The notes beneath the pieces were generated by a model. It had not been told where the DNA came from. It saw nothing but the letters and a program-made list of their open reading frames with translations, and did not search any database. The position numbers and the translations under genes are program-made. A stretch of DNA of 64,000 bases, taken from Lotus japonicus. Its lineage: Eukaryota; Streptophyta; Magnoliopsida; Fabales; Fabaceae. Shown piece after piece: positions 33,085-43,731 of the stretch; within the stretch, counting starts at the first letter, position 1, and every line of letters begins with the position of its first letter. The stretch covers positions 1,056,501 to 1,120,500 of the forward strand of contig NC_080042.1 in assembly GCF_012489685.1 (NCBI RefSeq), in the 5' to 3' direction.

Positions 33085-33395
33085 AATGAGGATAATGTTA
33101 GTGGCGGCGAAGTGGTTGCGATAATGCAGTGGCGGTAGGGACAATGGTGGTTGTGATGAAAGCAATGATGATGCTGAGTGGTAGTTAGGGTGGTGGCGGT
33201 GTTGGAAGTAATGGTGATGATGGTGACGACGGTAGTGACAGTGGAGGGCGGTGGTGGTGGCGATTGTGGAGGGTTGTGGTGGCGGTGGTTCAAGTGGTAG
33301 CGGCGGTGGTGGTGGAGGGTGATGGTGGTGACAATAGTGGAGGGTGATGGTGATGGCGATGGTGGAGGGTTGTGGTGGTGGCGGTGAATTAAATA
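33085..33395. repeat. GGT/GGC-rich low-complexity tract
   Basis: Irregular GGTGGCGGT, GTGGTGGTG and GATGGTGAT units. The long His/Pro/Thr-rich frame on the minus strand results from this composition. Confidence 0.85.
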
Positions 33396-33735
33396 TTTTT
33401 GTATAAGTTTATACACCACACTCTTATCATTCTTTATCCATCATCTATAGGGTGGATTAAATAATTTGTCACTTTAATATATAGGAGAAGATTAATGTAT
33501 AAACTTATATAATAATATTAGTACTAAACAATAGATAAGCCTATAATGTATTGTAAAAATTCATTTTAACATTTTTAATTTAGAGCACAAAATGTTTATA
33601 CACACCATTTGTATTAGTTGCACCAAATTTGTGGCAACATATTTTCTATCTATTTATGTAATTGCTGCCACAGTGTATCAATTGTGAAAAAAACAGAGCA
33701 GTAGTTTATGTTAAAAGTTAGAGTCATTGTATATA

Positions 33736-34208
33736 CAATAATGATTCATAGACATTGATATAGTAAAAACACCTTCAAACACCCCTTTTTCCTGTGGATT
33801 TGGCCAAATAATATGGTTAGTCATGTGTATTTAGGTGGTTAGTTCAGTGTATTATTTGGCCAAATCCCTAATTTAGGAATTTCAATTTTACACGGTTCTG
33901 TGCTTTATGGTTAGTCATGTGTATTTAGGTGGTTAGTTCAGTGTATTATTTGGCCAAATCCCTTATTTAGGAATTTCAACTTTACACGGTTCTGTGCTTT
34001 ATGGTTAGTCATGTGTATTTAGATGGTTAGTTCAGTGTATTATTTGGCCAAATCCCTAATTTAGGAATTTCAACTTTACACGATTCTGTGCTTTATGGTT
34101 AGTCATGTGTATTTAGGTGGTTAGTTCAGTGTATTATTTGGCCAAATCCGCAGGAAAAGGGGTGTTTGAAGGTGTTTTTACTGTATCAATGTCTATGAAT
34201 CATTACTC
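33736..34208. mobile_element. Mutator-type MITE (473 bp) with internal tandem array
   Basis: Exact 9-bp duplications TTGTATATA (33727-33735 and 34209-34217) abut inverted termini: CAATAATGATTCATAGAC on the left and GAGTAATGATTCATAGAC on the reverse complement of the right. The inverted repeats extend about 75 bp, to the GGATTTGGCCAAATAATA block. The interior is almost wholly a 94-bp tandem repeat. The element ends about 160 bp before the NLR start codon. Confidence 0.9.
33815..34149. repeat. 94-bp tandem repeat, 3.5 copies
   Basis: Units start at 33815, 33909, 34003 and 34097 with GGTTAGTCATGTG, an exact 94-bp period. The last unit is cut at the GGCCAAATCC block that belongs to the inverted terminus. 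The copies differ at only a few positions, so the array is recent or homogenised. Confidence 0.93.
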
Positions 34209-34369
34209 TTGTATATATTCCCCCTTTCTTAGATAAGAATTGGTGCTATTGTTAGTGCCATTACACAACAGATTACCGACACATTCAAAGTCTTCTTCCT
34301 CTCACCAAAGCTCTATCTTTTGGTCTTCCTCTAACCGTTTAGCAAAAACCAGATCGAGCTAAGATAAAA

Positions 34370-37228
34370 ATGGCGGAACTGGCGGGACTTGTATTGTCTT
34401 TCGCTCGTGATATGCTTTCACTAATAGTGGAGTGTGGCACTCTGTTAAAAGATCTCCCAGAAGAAGTCAAAAATATGAGAGATGAACTGCAAAATATTCA
34501 AACCTTCATTTATGAAACAGATAGATCCAATGCAACTGAAGAAGTCAAGGAAAAGTTGAAGCATTTGGTGAAAAGAGCTTTCCACTTAGAAGATATCATC
34601 GATAAATACATGATCACTAAGAAATGGGAGCCAGCTCGTATACGAACAGCGTATAAGCTCAAGCACTTGAAATGGGTCCAAAAAGATTACGGCTTTCAAA
34701 TCCCATCTTCTTCAGAACCAGGACAAACCCGTTCCGGTTGAAACCAAGATGCGGCGGTGCAGAACCTTCAATTGGCTCCTCTTTTCCTGAAAGAAGATGA
34801 TGTTGTTGGCTTTGAATCACCAAAAAAAACCTTCATTGATTGGTTGGTGAATGGAAGAGAAGAGCGAACTGTTGTCTCCGTGGTTGCGATGGGAGGACAG
34901 GGAAAAACCACTCTTGCCAGACAAGTTTTCAACAACCAACAGGTTACAGGCCACTTCCCTTACCGTGCTTGGGTCACTGTGTCTCAGTCATACACTGTGG
35001 AGGGATTGTTGAGCAACATTTTACAGGAATTTTACAAAGAACAAAAGCAGACTCCTCCTGAAAATATTTCAACAATGGATCGAGGGTCATTGATAACTCA
35101 GGTGAGAAACTACTTGCATAACAAGGAGTATGTTGTCTTTTTTGATGATGTATGGAACACACAGTTTTGGGATGACATTGAGCTTGCTTTAATTGATGAT
35201 AAAGTTGGAAGTAGAGTATTTATCACAACAAGGGATGTGAATGTTGCAGACTCTTGCAAGAGATCTTCTTTTGTTCAACTGTATGAGCTACAACCATTAA
35301 CTCAAGAAAAATCCATTGAGTTGTTCTGTAAGAAGGCATTCTTTGAATTGAATGGATGTTGTCCCCATGATCTTATGGACATATCTTCTGAAATTGTTAG
35401 CAAATGCAAAGGTTTACCACTAGCTATTGTAGCCATTGGTGGTGTTTTAGCTTGCAGAAAGGCAGATGTGTCTGAGTGGAGAAGCTTTAGTCAAAATCTA
35501 AGCTCAGAACTGGAGAGGGATTCCCGTTTAGATAGCATAAGGAAGGTTTTATGTTTCAGTTATGATGATTTGCCTACCTATCTTAAACCTTGCTATCTAT
35601 ATTTTGGAATGTACCCTGAAGACTATGAAGTTCGAACAGCGAGATTGACTAGACAGTGGATAGCTGAGGGGTTTGTCAAAGAGGAGAGGGGGAAATCTTT
35701 GGAAAAGGTTGCAGAAGGATATCTAATGGAGTTGGTCCGTAGAAGTCTAGTGCAAGCATCTTGGTTGAGTATTGATGGCAGAGTTAAAGGTTCTCGGGTG
35801 CATGACCTATTACGGGAGATGATCCATAGAAAATTTGAGGATTTGAGTTTTGCCCATTTTATTAGTGAAGATGACCGGTCAGCCTCAATTGGGAAAAGTC
35901 GACGCCTATCAATATCAGCAAATTCCAATAGTTTCATGACAAGCACCGAAAGTTCAAACATCCGTTCCTTGCTTTTTTTCATGAAGGAGGAAACGATACA
36001 AGAATTACTTGGGAGGATAATTCCTGCAAATTGCAAGCTACTGAAGGTACTTGATTTACAAAATCCAATTTCTATATGGAGTTTTTCTCATGTTCCTCCT
36101 GAGAATCATTTTCCTGAGAATTTAGGGACCCTAATCCACTTGAGGTATTTGAACATTGGAGGTAGAGGCATTAAAAGTCTCCCAGAATCCATTTGCAAAC
36201 TTGAGAACCTTGAGACCTTGGATGTAGGAAAAGGCGAAGTGGTGTTGTTGCCAAAGGAGATAAGCAGACTCATAAAGCTACGACACCTTGATGGGTCTTT
36301 TAAGTTTAATCCATTAACGAAGGATAGTGTTGGAGGAATGACATCCCTACAAGCACTAAGTTATTTGAGCCTAGAAGATGATGAAGCAGGAGAGCTAATT
36401 AAAGAGCTAGGAAAGCTAAGCCAGTTAAGAGTGTTGGGTTTAAATCGTGTTAGGGAAGGACAAGGAAGCGCTCTGTGTTCCTCATTGAATAAGATGCAGC
36501 AACTGGAGAAACTATCGGTTTATGTCACACAGCCAGATGAAGTCATTGATTTGCATTTGATTTCAACCCTGCCTCTGCTTCGATCGTTGTTCCTTAAAAT
36601 GAAATTAAATAAGTTGCCAGAGTGGGTTCCAAGCCTTCAATATCTTGTTCAGTTGACATTGGAAGACTCCGAGTTAACTGTTGATCCATTCACATCACTA
36701 CAAAACCTTCCAAACTTGTTGCGCCTCCGGATCGAAAATGCGTATGCAGGTGACACTTTGCATGCTCATGATGGGGGGTTTCCCAAACTAAAGAAGTTAC
36801 AACTCAGGAATTTACACAATCTGGAATTCATCCTCATTGACAGAGGAGCAATGCCTTATCTGGAAATTTTCTGGCTACATAACGTGCCCAAGCTCAATGA
36901 GGTGCCAAGCGGCATACAACACTTAAATAATCTTAGTGCGTGTTTGGTTTCAAATCTGGAGATGTCAAACGTGGATCCAGAAATCCAAAAGCAACTATTT
37001 CTTGCTTCTGTAAACGTGGATCGGAGCCAAACGTGTATCCTGAATGGGTTTTCCAAACACATACTTAAACGTGTCGAGTTAAGAGAGCCAGGGCAATTCG
37101 ACTTTGAAGATAACAAACAACGCCAAATCATCCAACATGTGCCGCTTGTTCGTGTTTTAGACAAAGACTACAACCATACTCGCTTTGAGTTTGGGGAAAA
37201 AAAAGGTATTTTTTTGTCTTCATCATAA
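34370..37228 (+). CDS. RPM1-like CC-NB-ARC-LRR (CNL) resistance protein, interrupted by an in-frame TGA
   Basis: CNL proteins are cytoplasmic or membrane-associated sensors of pathogen effectors. From the ATG at 34370 the frame spans 953 codons, normal for the RPM1-like group, with one stop at codon 124. Codons 1-123 form the Rx-type coiled-coil domain (VKNMRDELQNIQTF, EDIIDKY). After the stop come NB-ARC motifs: P-loop AMGGQGKTTL near codon 175, RNBS-A AWVTVSQSYT, kinase-2 YVVFFDDVWN, RNBS-B GSRVFITTRD, CKGLPLAIVAIGG, the CYLYFGMYPEDY region and RVHDLL (MHD position, here VHD as common in this group). LRRs of the type LRYLNIGG..IKSLPESICKLENLETLDV fill the rest. No intron is needed. The stop probably makes it a recent pseudogene, unless it is a sequencing error or is read through. 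Confidence 0.88.
34739..34741 (+). other. In-frame TGA stop between CC and NB-ARC of the NLR
   Basis: Codon 124 is TGA, preceded by TCC GGT and followed by AAC CAA GAT in the same frame, with NB-ARC sequence immediately downstream. The frame is otherwise open for 829 further codons. The next ATG in frame lies within the P-loop, so re-initiation could not give a complete NB-ARC. Confidence 0.9.
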
Positions 37229-37302
37229 AAATATATATATTCTTGTTTGTATTTACTTTTCAGCCATTAAAAATACAAGATTTATGCATTTCCTAAAATA
37301 TT

Positions 37303-37749
37303 TACTCTCTATTTAGTTTTTCTTCTTCTTCTTCTTATTCAGAACATGCTTTGTTTTTTTTTTTTTTCAGAGTAATAAATACCACGTCAGCAATACGAAA
37401 TAATGAGGTATTTTATTTAGTTGTTGTTTTTCATTTGAGATTCATAGATATGTATCATCAGTCTAAATAATTTTACTCCAATCGCATAATTTCATATAAG
37501 ATCAAACAAACACATTTCTTTTAACTTTCAAAAAAAACTTTAATTAAAATAAAATAAATTTATGGTATGACGAAAAAATTATATACTTGTGTAGAAAAAA
37601 GTTTACAAGACAGTGCATCAAGCAACATTTGTCTATTCATTTTCATTTTCAGTATTTATGCATTGTAATGCTATATTCTAATAATATTCTCTTTTTACTT
37701 GGTAGGCATTGTGCATCCAGTTCAATGAAATTCAGATTCTCTTTGTGGG
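37303..37749. repeat. NLR-downstream segment, copy 1 of a direct duplication
   Basis: It begins ACTCTCTATTTA and includes ATACCACGTCAGCAATA, GATTCATAGATATGTATCATC and GGTAGGCATTGTGCATCCA. The same order and orientation recur at 40481-40890 at high identity. The segment starts 75 bp after the NLR stop codon, so it may include 3' UTR and a 3' UTR intron (TTGGTAG acceptor-like site before GCATTGTGC). Confidence 0.85.
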
Positions 37750-38016
37750 CTTTCCACAAAATGGCCACATTTGGCATTATGTCTTTCTATTTTTCATCTT
37801 GTACTTCAATCTTGTATTCTCTTGGATTTTTCTCTAATTATTTATTAATGCAGCATCTCTTTTCCGTCAAATAAAATTTGTGTATTTTTCTTAATAATGT
37901 ATGTGAAACTTCAAAGTGAATGAATGGTTTAAACATTTTATTTTTGAGAATTATATTTATAAGACACGAGCACTCATTTTCTATACCCAAAATTCCACAT
38001 CCAATTCAATTATCAC

Positions 38017-39356
38017 GGTGAAATTTATGGTGTCACCCTTAAAAGGGATGCACCGGTGTCCCCCATAATATGTAAGTCATATACCATTTCTGGCAGTTTC
38101 TAACCTTCAGTGTGTGAAAAATTAAAACCAACAATGTCATTTAACAAAACTACATAGAAGAGTTGAACAAGAGCCCAACCATTGAACTAAAACACAGACA
38201 TCATTGAACAATGAACATCAACGAAAATAAAATCCAGTCAGTAAAACACATCCTTGAACGGTCCGAATAAGAAGTAGTAGATCTTGAACGCATCTAGGAG
38301 GGTTTACATCCCGGAACAGGATCTATTTTTGTCAAAGCTAGTAAAACACATCTAGGAGGGTTTCTAATCTTCTTCCTGGTTTTGACAAAAATAGAACCCA
38401 GAACAAGAACGGGACATCATTGAACAATGAAAATCAACTTAAATAAAATCTAGCCATAGAGAAAACAGATCCGAATAATTGCTGAGCAAGAGGAAGGAAA
38501 GAACCAGTGCTCTGTGCATGTAGCACACCGGCGATTCCAGTGCGGAGCATAACGCGGTGGCTCTGTGCAAGTAGTCGTCGGTGAGGAACGCTTGAGGGAC
38601 ACCACAGCGGCCGTCGAGGATCTTCAGTCGGTGGCGAATGGCGTCTGAGTGTTGCGCCGACGGTAAAGGAGGCACTTGATGTGCGCTGGGATTTGCGTAA
38701 AACGAAATATGCTCTGTGCTCACTCCATCTTTCCATTTCCGTTGCTTCACTTCACAACTCACACTCTTCTCTTCTCTCTCAAACTCCAATTTCACCCTCT
38801 TCCTTCTCCCCTATCTGGTTAAGATCCTCTCTCACCCTCTCTCCAATTTCAATTTCACCACCTCTTCCAGTTTCGCACTTCGCATTCAAAAACCTCAATT
38901 CCTTTTATGCAATTTCATGCTAATTCTAACTCGTTGTTTTGAACGCATATCAATTTCAATGGCTTCGCCTGCGTGGCTTCCCTATGAGCCACATATGTCG
39001 TCGTTATCTGGTGAAACACCTCCGCCCGCGGCTTCTTCCGCTTCGAATTCCGCTCACGGTGAATAAAATTTATGCTGAGACGAAGATGTTCGATTGGTGT
39101 TGTGGTGGAGAAGTTGGGTGGCCGGCACTACAGGAGGCCTCAAAACTAGGAAGAAGATGAGAAGATGGTTTTTTTGTTGTTGATAAGTGGCATGGCAATT
39201 TAGTAAATCTACCGCTTTAATCTAAACTGTTTAAATATTTTATGAATATATATATGGTCTAAAATTTGTATACATACAATGTCCCCCCTTTTATGAAAGA
39301 ATTTTTATTGGGGACACCGGTGTACCCCTTTTATGGGTGACACCATAGACGCCACC
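38017..39356. mobile_element. Mutator-like element (1340 bp) with AATTATCAC duplication
   Basis: Exact 9-bp duplications AATTATCAC lie at 38008-38016 and 39357-39365. The termini are inverted (GGTG.....TATGGTGTCACCC), with four mismatches in the first 14 bases, and continue into AAAGGG..CACCGGTGTCCCC. There is no transposase. The interior holds GC-rich stretches (about 38470-38700 and 38940-39160) unlike the AT-rich surroundings, consistent with captured host sequence (Pack-MULE). Readings such as AIRHRLKILDGRCGVPQAF on the minus strand look protein-like, but I cannot name a parent gene. Confidence 0.85.
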
Positions 39357-40480
39357 AATTATCACTCATATTAGTTTATTGCATTTTGAAAATGAAATCT
39401 AAACCAAACAAAACTTCATACGTTTAATTTTTTTTTTGTCTTGACCAAGGTATCCTCGCAGCCTGTAACGCCCCGATTTTCGGGAGTTACTTAGTAACCT
39501 TGAGCCACCTTAAAATACAACCTGTTTTAAATGCAGAGGTATATATATTTTTTTCTTTTTAGGATGATGCTTCTAAACATGCATAGATAATACCCAACAT
39601 AAGTAAATAAACATAAAGAGTTTACACAATCGGTACAAAATCAGTGCAGCAATAGAGAGAAAACCGAACATTCAATATAATGCCACATCTTTTTGTGGTT
39701 AAAGCTTAATGTCATATAAGTAGCAAAAAAAAAAGCTTAATGTCATATCTTAAAGCAGTATAATTAAGCAGATCCACATTTGACCCGAAAGCACAACATC
39801 AAAGAACAATGAAAAGCCAATTGAAACCCCTCTTTCATAAACATGAAAACCTCATAATAGCACCCTCAATAGACCCAATAACACTCTCAGTAGACTTACA
39901 TAGGACACTTCCATACAGACAAAGCACATCCAAAAACCAGAAAGGATGCAGAATAAAAAAAAGAGGAGGGTTCATTCAGAGAAATTGAAAAAGAGGAGTA
40001 GTAGAGGCATCAAGTAACTTCACGGGATCAATAATAAGAGAAGGAAATGAACAAATCCATATGGCAAGAGAAATTAAAGAAAGAAGAGGAGGACTGGAGG
40101 AGCAAGTTTACCTTGAAGAGAGAACTCATTACTAAGAGAGTTGAGTTCAGAATGGAGAGCATCAATTAAGGCAAAGAGGAAGATTTGTTTACGTTCTGTT
40201 GAAACCCTTAGTTTTCTAGTTACGAATAATTATAATACTGCCATTAATGAAAAATTAGAGAACAAGTCGTGTTTTTCCTGCTTCCAAAACAAAAATGAAA
40301 AATAGAAAACAGAAACAACTTTTTCCTGTTCCTAGTTTTTTTTGTTTTTAAAACAAAAAAATTGAAATTAGTTTTCAAATTAATTTTAAAAAAAATCTAA
40401 CCAAATAAGATTTTTTGTTTTTAAATTTTATAGAACATAAAACTGTTTTTAAAAACACTTATCAAACAGTTTTGTATTCA

Positions 40481-40890
40481 ACTCTCTATTTAATTCTTCT
40501 TCTTATTCAGAACATGCTTTGTCTTTTTTTTTCAAAGAAATAAATACCACGTCAGCAATAAGAAATAATAAGGTATTTTATTTAGTTGTTGTTTTTCATT
40601 TGAGATTCATAGATATGTATCATCGGTGTAAATAATTTTACTCCAATCACATAATTTCATATAAGATCAATCAATCATATTTTTTTTAACATTAATTAAA
40701 ATAAAATAAATTTATGGTATGATGAAAAAGTTAAATACTTATGTAAAAAAAAGTTTACACGACATTTGTCTATTCATTTTCATTTTCAGCATCTATGTAT
40801 TGTAATGTATATTCTAATAATATTCTCTTTTGACTTGGTAGGCATTGTGCATCCATTTCAATGAACTTCAGATTCTTTTTGTGGGCCTTC
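40481..40890. repeat. NLR-downstream segment, copy 2
   Basis: Direct duplicate of 37303-37749, diverged by small indels and substitutions. The match stops at about 40890, exactly where the conserved repeat ORF begins, so the join truncates that ORF at its C-terminal side. Confidence 0.85.
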
Positions 40891-41170
40891 CAGAGCCAGG
40901 TCCGAAACGAACCATCGGCGGTAGGTCAAAGGCAACAGTGTACTTCAGCAAAACTCTAGTAGTCATGTCTCCATGGTTATCAATCACATCCTCCATGACT
41001 CTCTCTTGGTACGTCGCTCGGTGGTTGGCGGGGTCCAACTCCCAAGCGGCAGGGTCAACTTTGTCAATCAGCTCGAACCTGATTCCCCCGGACGGGCGAA
41101 CCAACGTGAACCACTCCCCCAGCGACATCTGGCAGTTTGTCGACCGCCCAAACACAAACAATACACACAA
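40868..41170 (-). pseudogene. Conserved repeat-borne ORF, truncated copy
   Basis: A 100-residue frame, starting MCVLFVFGRSTNCQMS and containing WFTLVRPSGGIRFELID, DPANHRATYQERVMED and YTVAFDLPPMVRFGPG. These match the first half of the 219-residue ORF at 53369-54028 with no gap over about 95 residues. The family is unknown to me. The last codons come from the fused NLR-flank segment, and the acidic second half present at 53369 is missing. Confidence 0.55.
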
Positions 41171-42108
41171 GGCAAGGCGCGAGAGTCAACTCACAGAATA
41201 GGGTAGATAATACAAATAACAAGTAAAGCATAGGGGTATATATATAGGTTCGATAATTGTTATCATGACATATATATCAATACATCCTCAACTACTACAT
41301 CAGAATGCCTAAATCATCGATTCAGCAAAACACATAACGATATTTATCAACATCAAATCATCAAACTCATAACGATGTTCATCAACATCAAGTCTTCAAA
41401 TGAATGGTATGAAATGCAATGTGATGCGAAAATAATGCTCCGGACAGGATGGACACGTGTGTACGAGTCGGTCTTTTCACCGGCCTTTGTGTTAACCATA
41501 AGACTCGGTGACTCTTACTACCTGAATGTGTAGTCACTCTTCGTGATCTATGTGGAAACCCGATCTTTCGATACCACTGGCTCCACCGAGGTCTGACATT
41601 CCGTCGTGTATCCTCAGACATGAATGAATAATGCAATATGGTTAGCCAAACATCGAATCGTCCTCACAAACGTAAGTGTCTAGCTAAGAATAATGTCTCT
41701 AAGATTCCCTAAGGTAATGGTCGAACTATCGACCTCGAATTCCTACAACGATAGAGTGCAAACACTCTTGATGATTACTCGAATCATCTTACTCATCACT
41801 CGGATGGTCGTACTGCTCTTAGAGCAAAATGAGTACATCGTACTTAGAAACTTAATGGTTTCCCAGACTTATCCCTTAGGTAGCCTAAATGTTAACTGCC
41901 GATTGGCAAAAGGTGCAGAAGTACTCAAGGTTTTCCCTAAACTAGGATCATCGACACTTCTCATATTCCCAAATTCTTATTCAAGCTCTAAGTCTTCTTC
42001 ACTAAATTATGGATACTTTAAAGTGTTTGAATGTTGTTTAGCGTATGATGATTTTTATTTATGAAATGATTTATAATTCTATAAGTTCTAAGGTTTCCTT
42101 TAAACCCG

Positions 42109-43180
42109 TGTAATTCCCCGAGAAGATCTCGGTCTCCTAAAATAGCAAAGGTCCAGACCTTGGTCCGACCAAATGATCATTCTCTTAATGGTTTCAATCA
42201 CTAGCATGGCATAAACTCTCGTTACCCACACTCCGACGATATCACAATATACGAATAAATAATTGCACAAACAGTTAGTACAATCCAATAACACATATTC
42301 AGACATATCATCATATTCTACAATTAGCCACTTAGCACATAAAGCATGTGATTATGGTTTTTGTATTTATTTGTTTATTTAAATTTTAATTTATTTGTAA
42401 CATGGCAAATTAAGTATTGAGTCATAAAGATCTATGTAAAATTATTTTTCATTGTTTTTTTTTAAAGAATTTTTCATTGATCGAATTTTTTTGAAAATAT
42501 TGAGTCATTACTCATTAGTTTTCATTGTTAGACTAAATGATTATAAACTAAATTAAAAAATAATTTTAGGGTGAAACTATTGTCACCACTTCATTTTACA
42601 TACTCCCACCATCCAATTTTTCCAACCTACTGCATTTATTATTGCAAATGTATAATTTGTATTTCATAATTTAAAATGTGATATGTATAATATTTTTCAT
42701 ATACTATCATCAAATGATAATTCAAGCCGTAAAAACTTATTGTCATATTAGTTGAGACGATGTATAAAAACATATACTCCATAATCATTAATGCAGAATA
42801 TTGAGATGGTGAGAATCCGTAAAGGAGTTTTGGCAATAGGTTCACCAAAAAATCTCTTATACCTAGAGGCTAGAGCTATCAAGTAATTATGTCAGGTAAT
42901 CACAATTTCCTTTTAATAGGGATTATTTAATCATAGTAATAGAGTACTCTATTTTTCTTGGGCATCAAGTATATTTTATTCATTCAAGAAAAGATCTCTA
43001 GGAGAAATTGGTGGGGGCAGCGCATGTTAATTTCCCATTTTGGTCCCACGTGACACCCAACTGAAACATTGTACTGTGTTGTCCCATAATCAGTCACAAA
43101 TCTTTGAATTTCAAAATATTTGTTTCCATTTATACTTTTATCCCCTGACTTTCTCTTTTCTGTTCCGAATATTGCATTAT
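42109..43180. other. Intergenic DNA upstream of the PLATZ gene
   Basis: Positions 42109 to about 42300 still resemble the neighbouring repeat family. The remainder is AT-rich without ORFs and should include the PLATZ promoter. I cannot single out a TATA box with confidence. Confidence 0.4.
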
Positions 43181-43731
43181 TTGCATAGCATCTTCTTCAA
43201 ATCCAAAGTTTATTTTCTCTCCCTTTCAATTTCTTGCTCAAGACAGAGAGAAAAAGTGACATGGTTAGCATCATCATCATCATCTCCTAGTTTTGCTTTT
43301 TCTATTTGATTTCTTGTGAGTGTTTGATTGCAATTTCAAGATTATTGATTCATTCATACTCTTTGCTGCATTCACAAATTTTCCCTGCACTATATTGGTG
43401 AATGTTATTCTTGAATAGTTACTTAACAATTGAAAATAGGCCATTTTGATTCCTGCAGTAACCTCTCTATTACCATACTTCAATTCAAATTTTAGTTACA
43501 GGAGAATGTAAAAGGTTTCATATTCAATTTGCTGGTTTGGTTAATCTTTCACTATATCTTGAACATTGCAATTTGAGTTGCAAATTAGGTTGTAGGGTTA
43601 ATTGTAAGTATTTGTTTGAAGATTGATATGCTAGTAATTTGATAAGTAAAGTGTGAAGACTTGATTTTATGATCATTGAACTGTGTTTGGGTTCTCAATT
43701 TCTTTTGATGCCATTAAATTGGATTTTGCAG

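Larger units (their letters stand above)
39464..42108. repeat. TGTAACRCCCC repeat unit, copy 1, carrying NLR-flank DNA
   Basis: It starts TGTAACGCCCCGATTTTCGG, the same start as the units at 52870 and 62234, and ends where another TGTAATTCCCC start follows at 42109. It shares several ordered blocks with the 52870 unit: the minus-strand ORF, a CTCCGGA..GGATGG block, CACCGAGGTC, and GCAATATGGTTAGCCAAAC. Positions 40481-40890 inside it are the duplicate of the NLR-downstream segment. The starts resemble LTRs of plant Ty3/gypsy elements, but no TG..CA pair or target duplication was confirmed. Confidence 0.6.

Noticed and set aside
33078..33419. 113-residue His/Pro/Thr-rich minus-strand ORF
   Set aside because: Translation of the complementary strand of a GGT/GGC low-complexity tract; no domain and no start or splice context.
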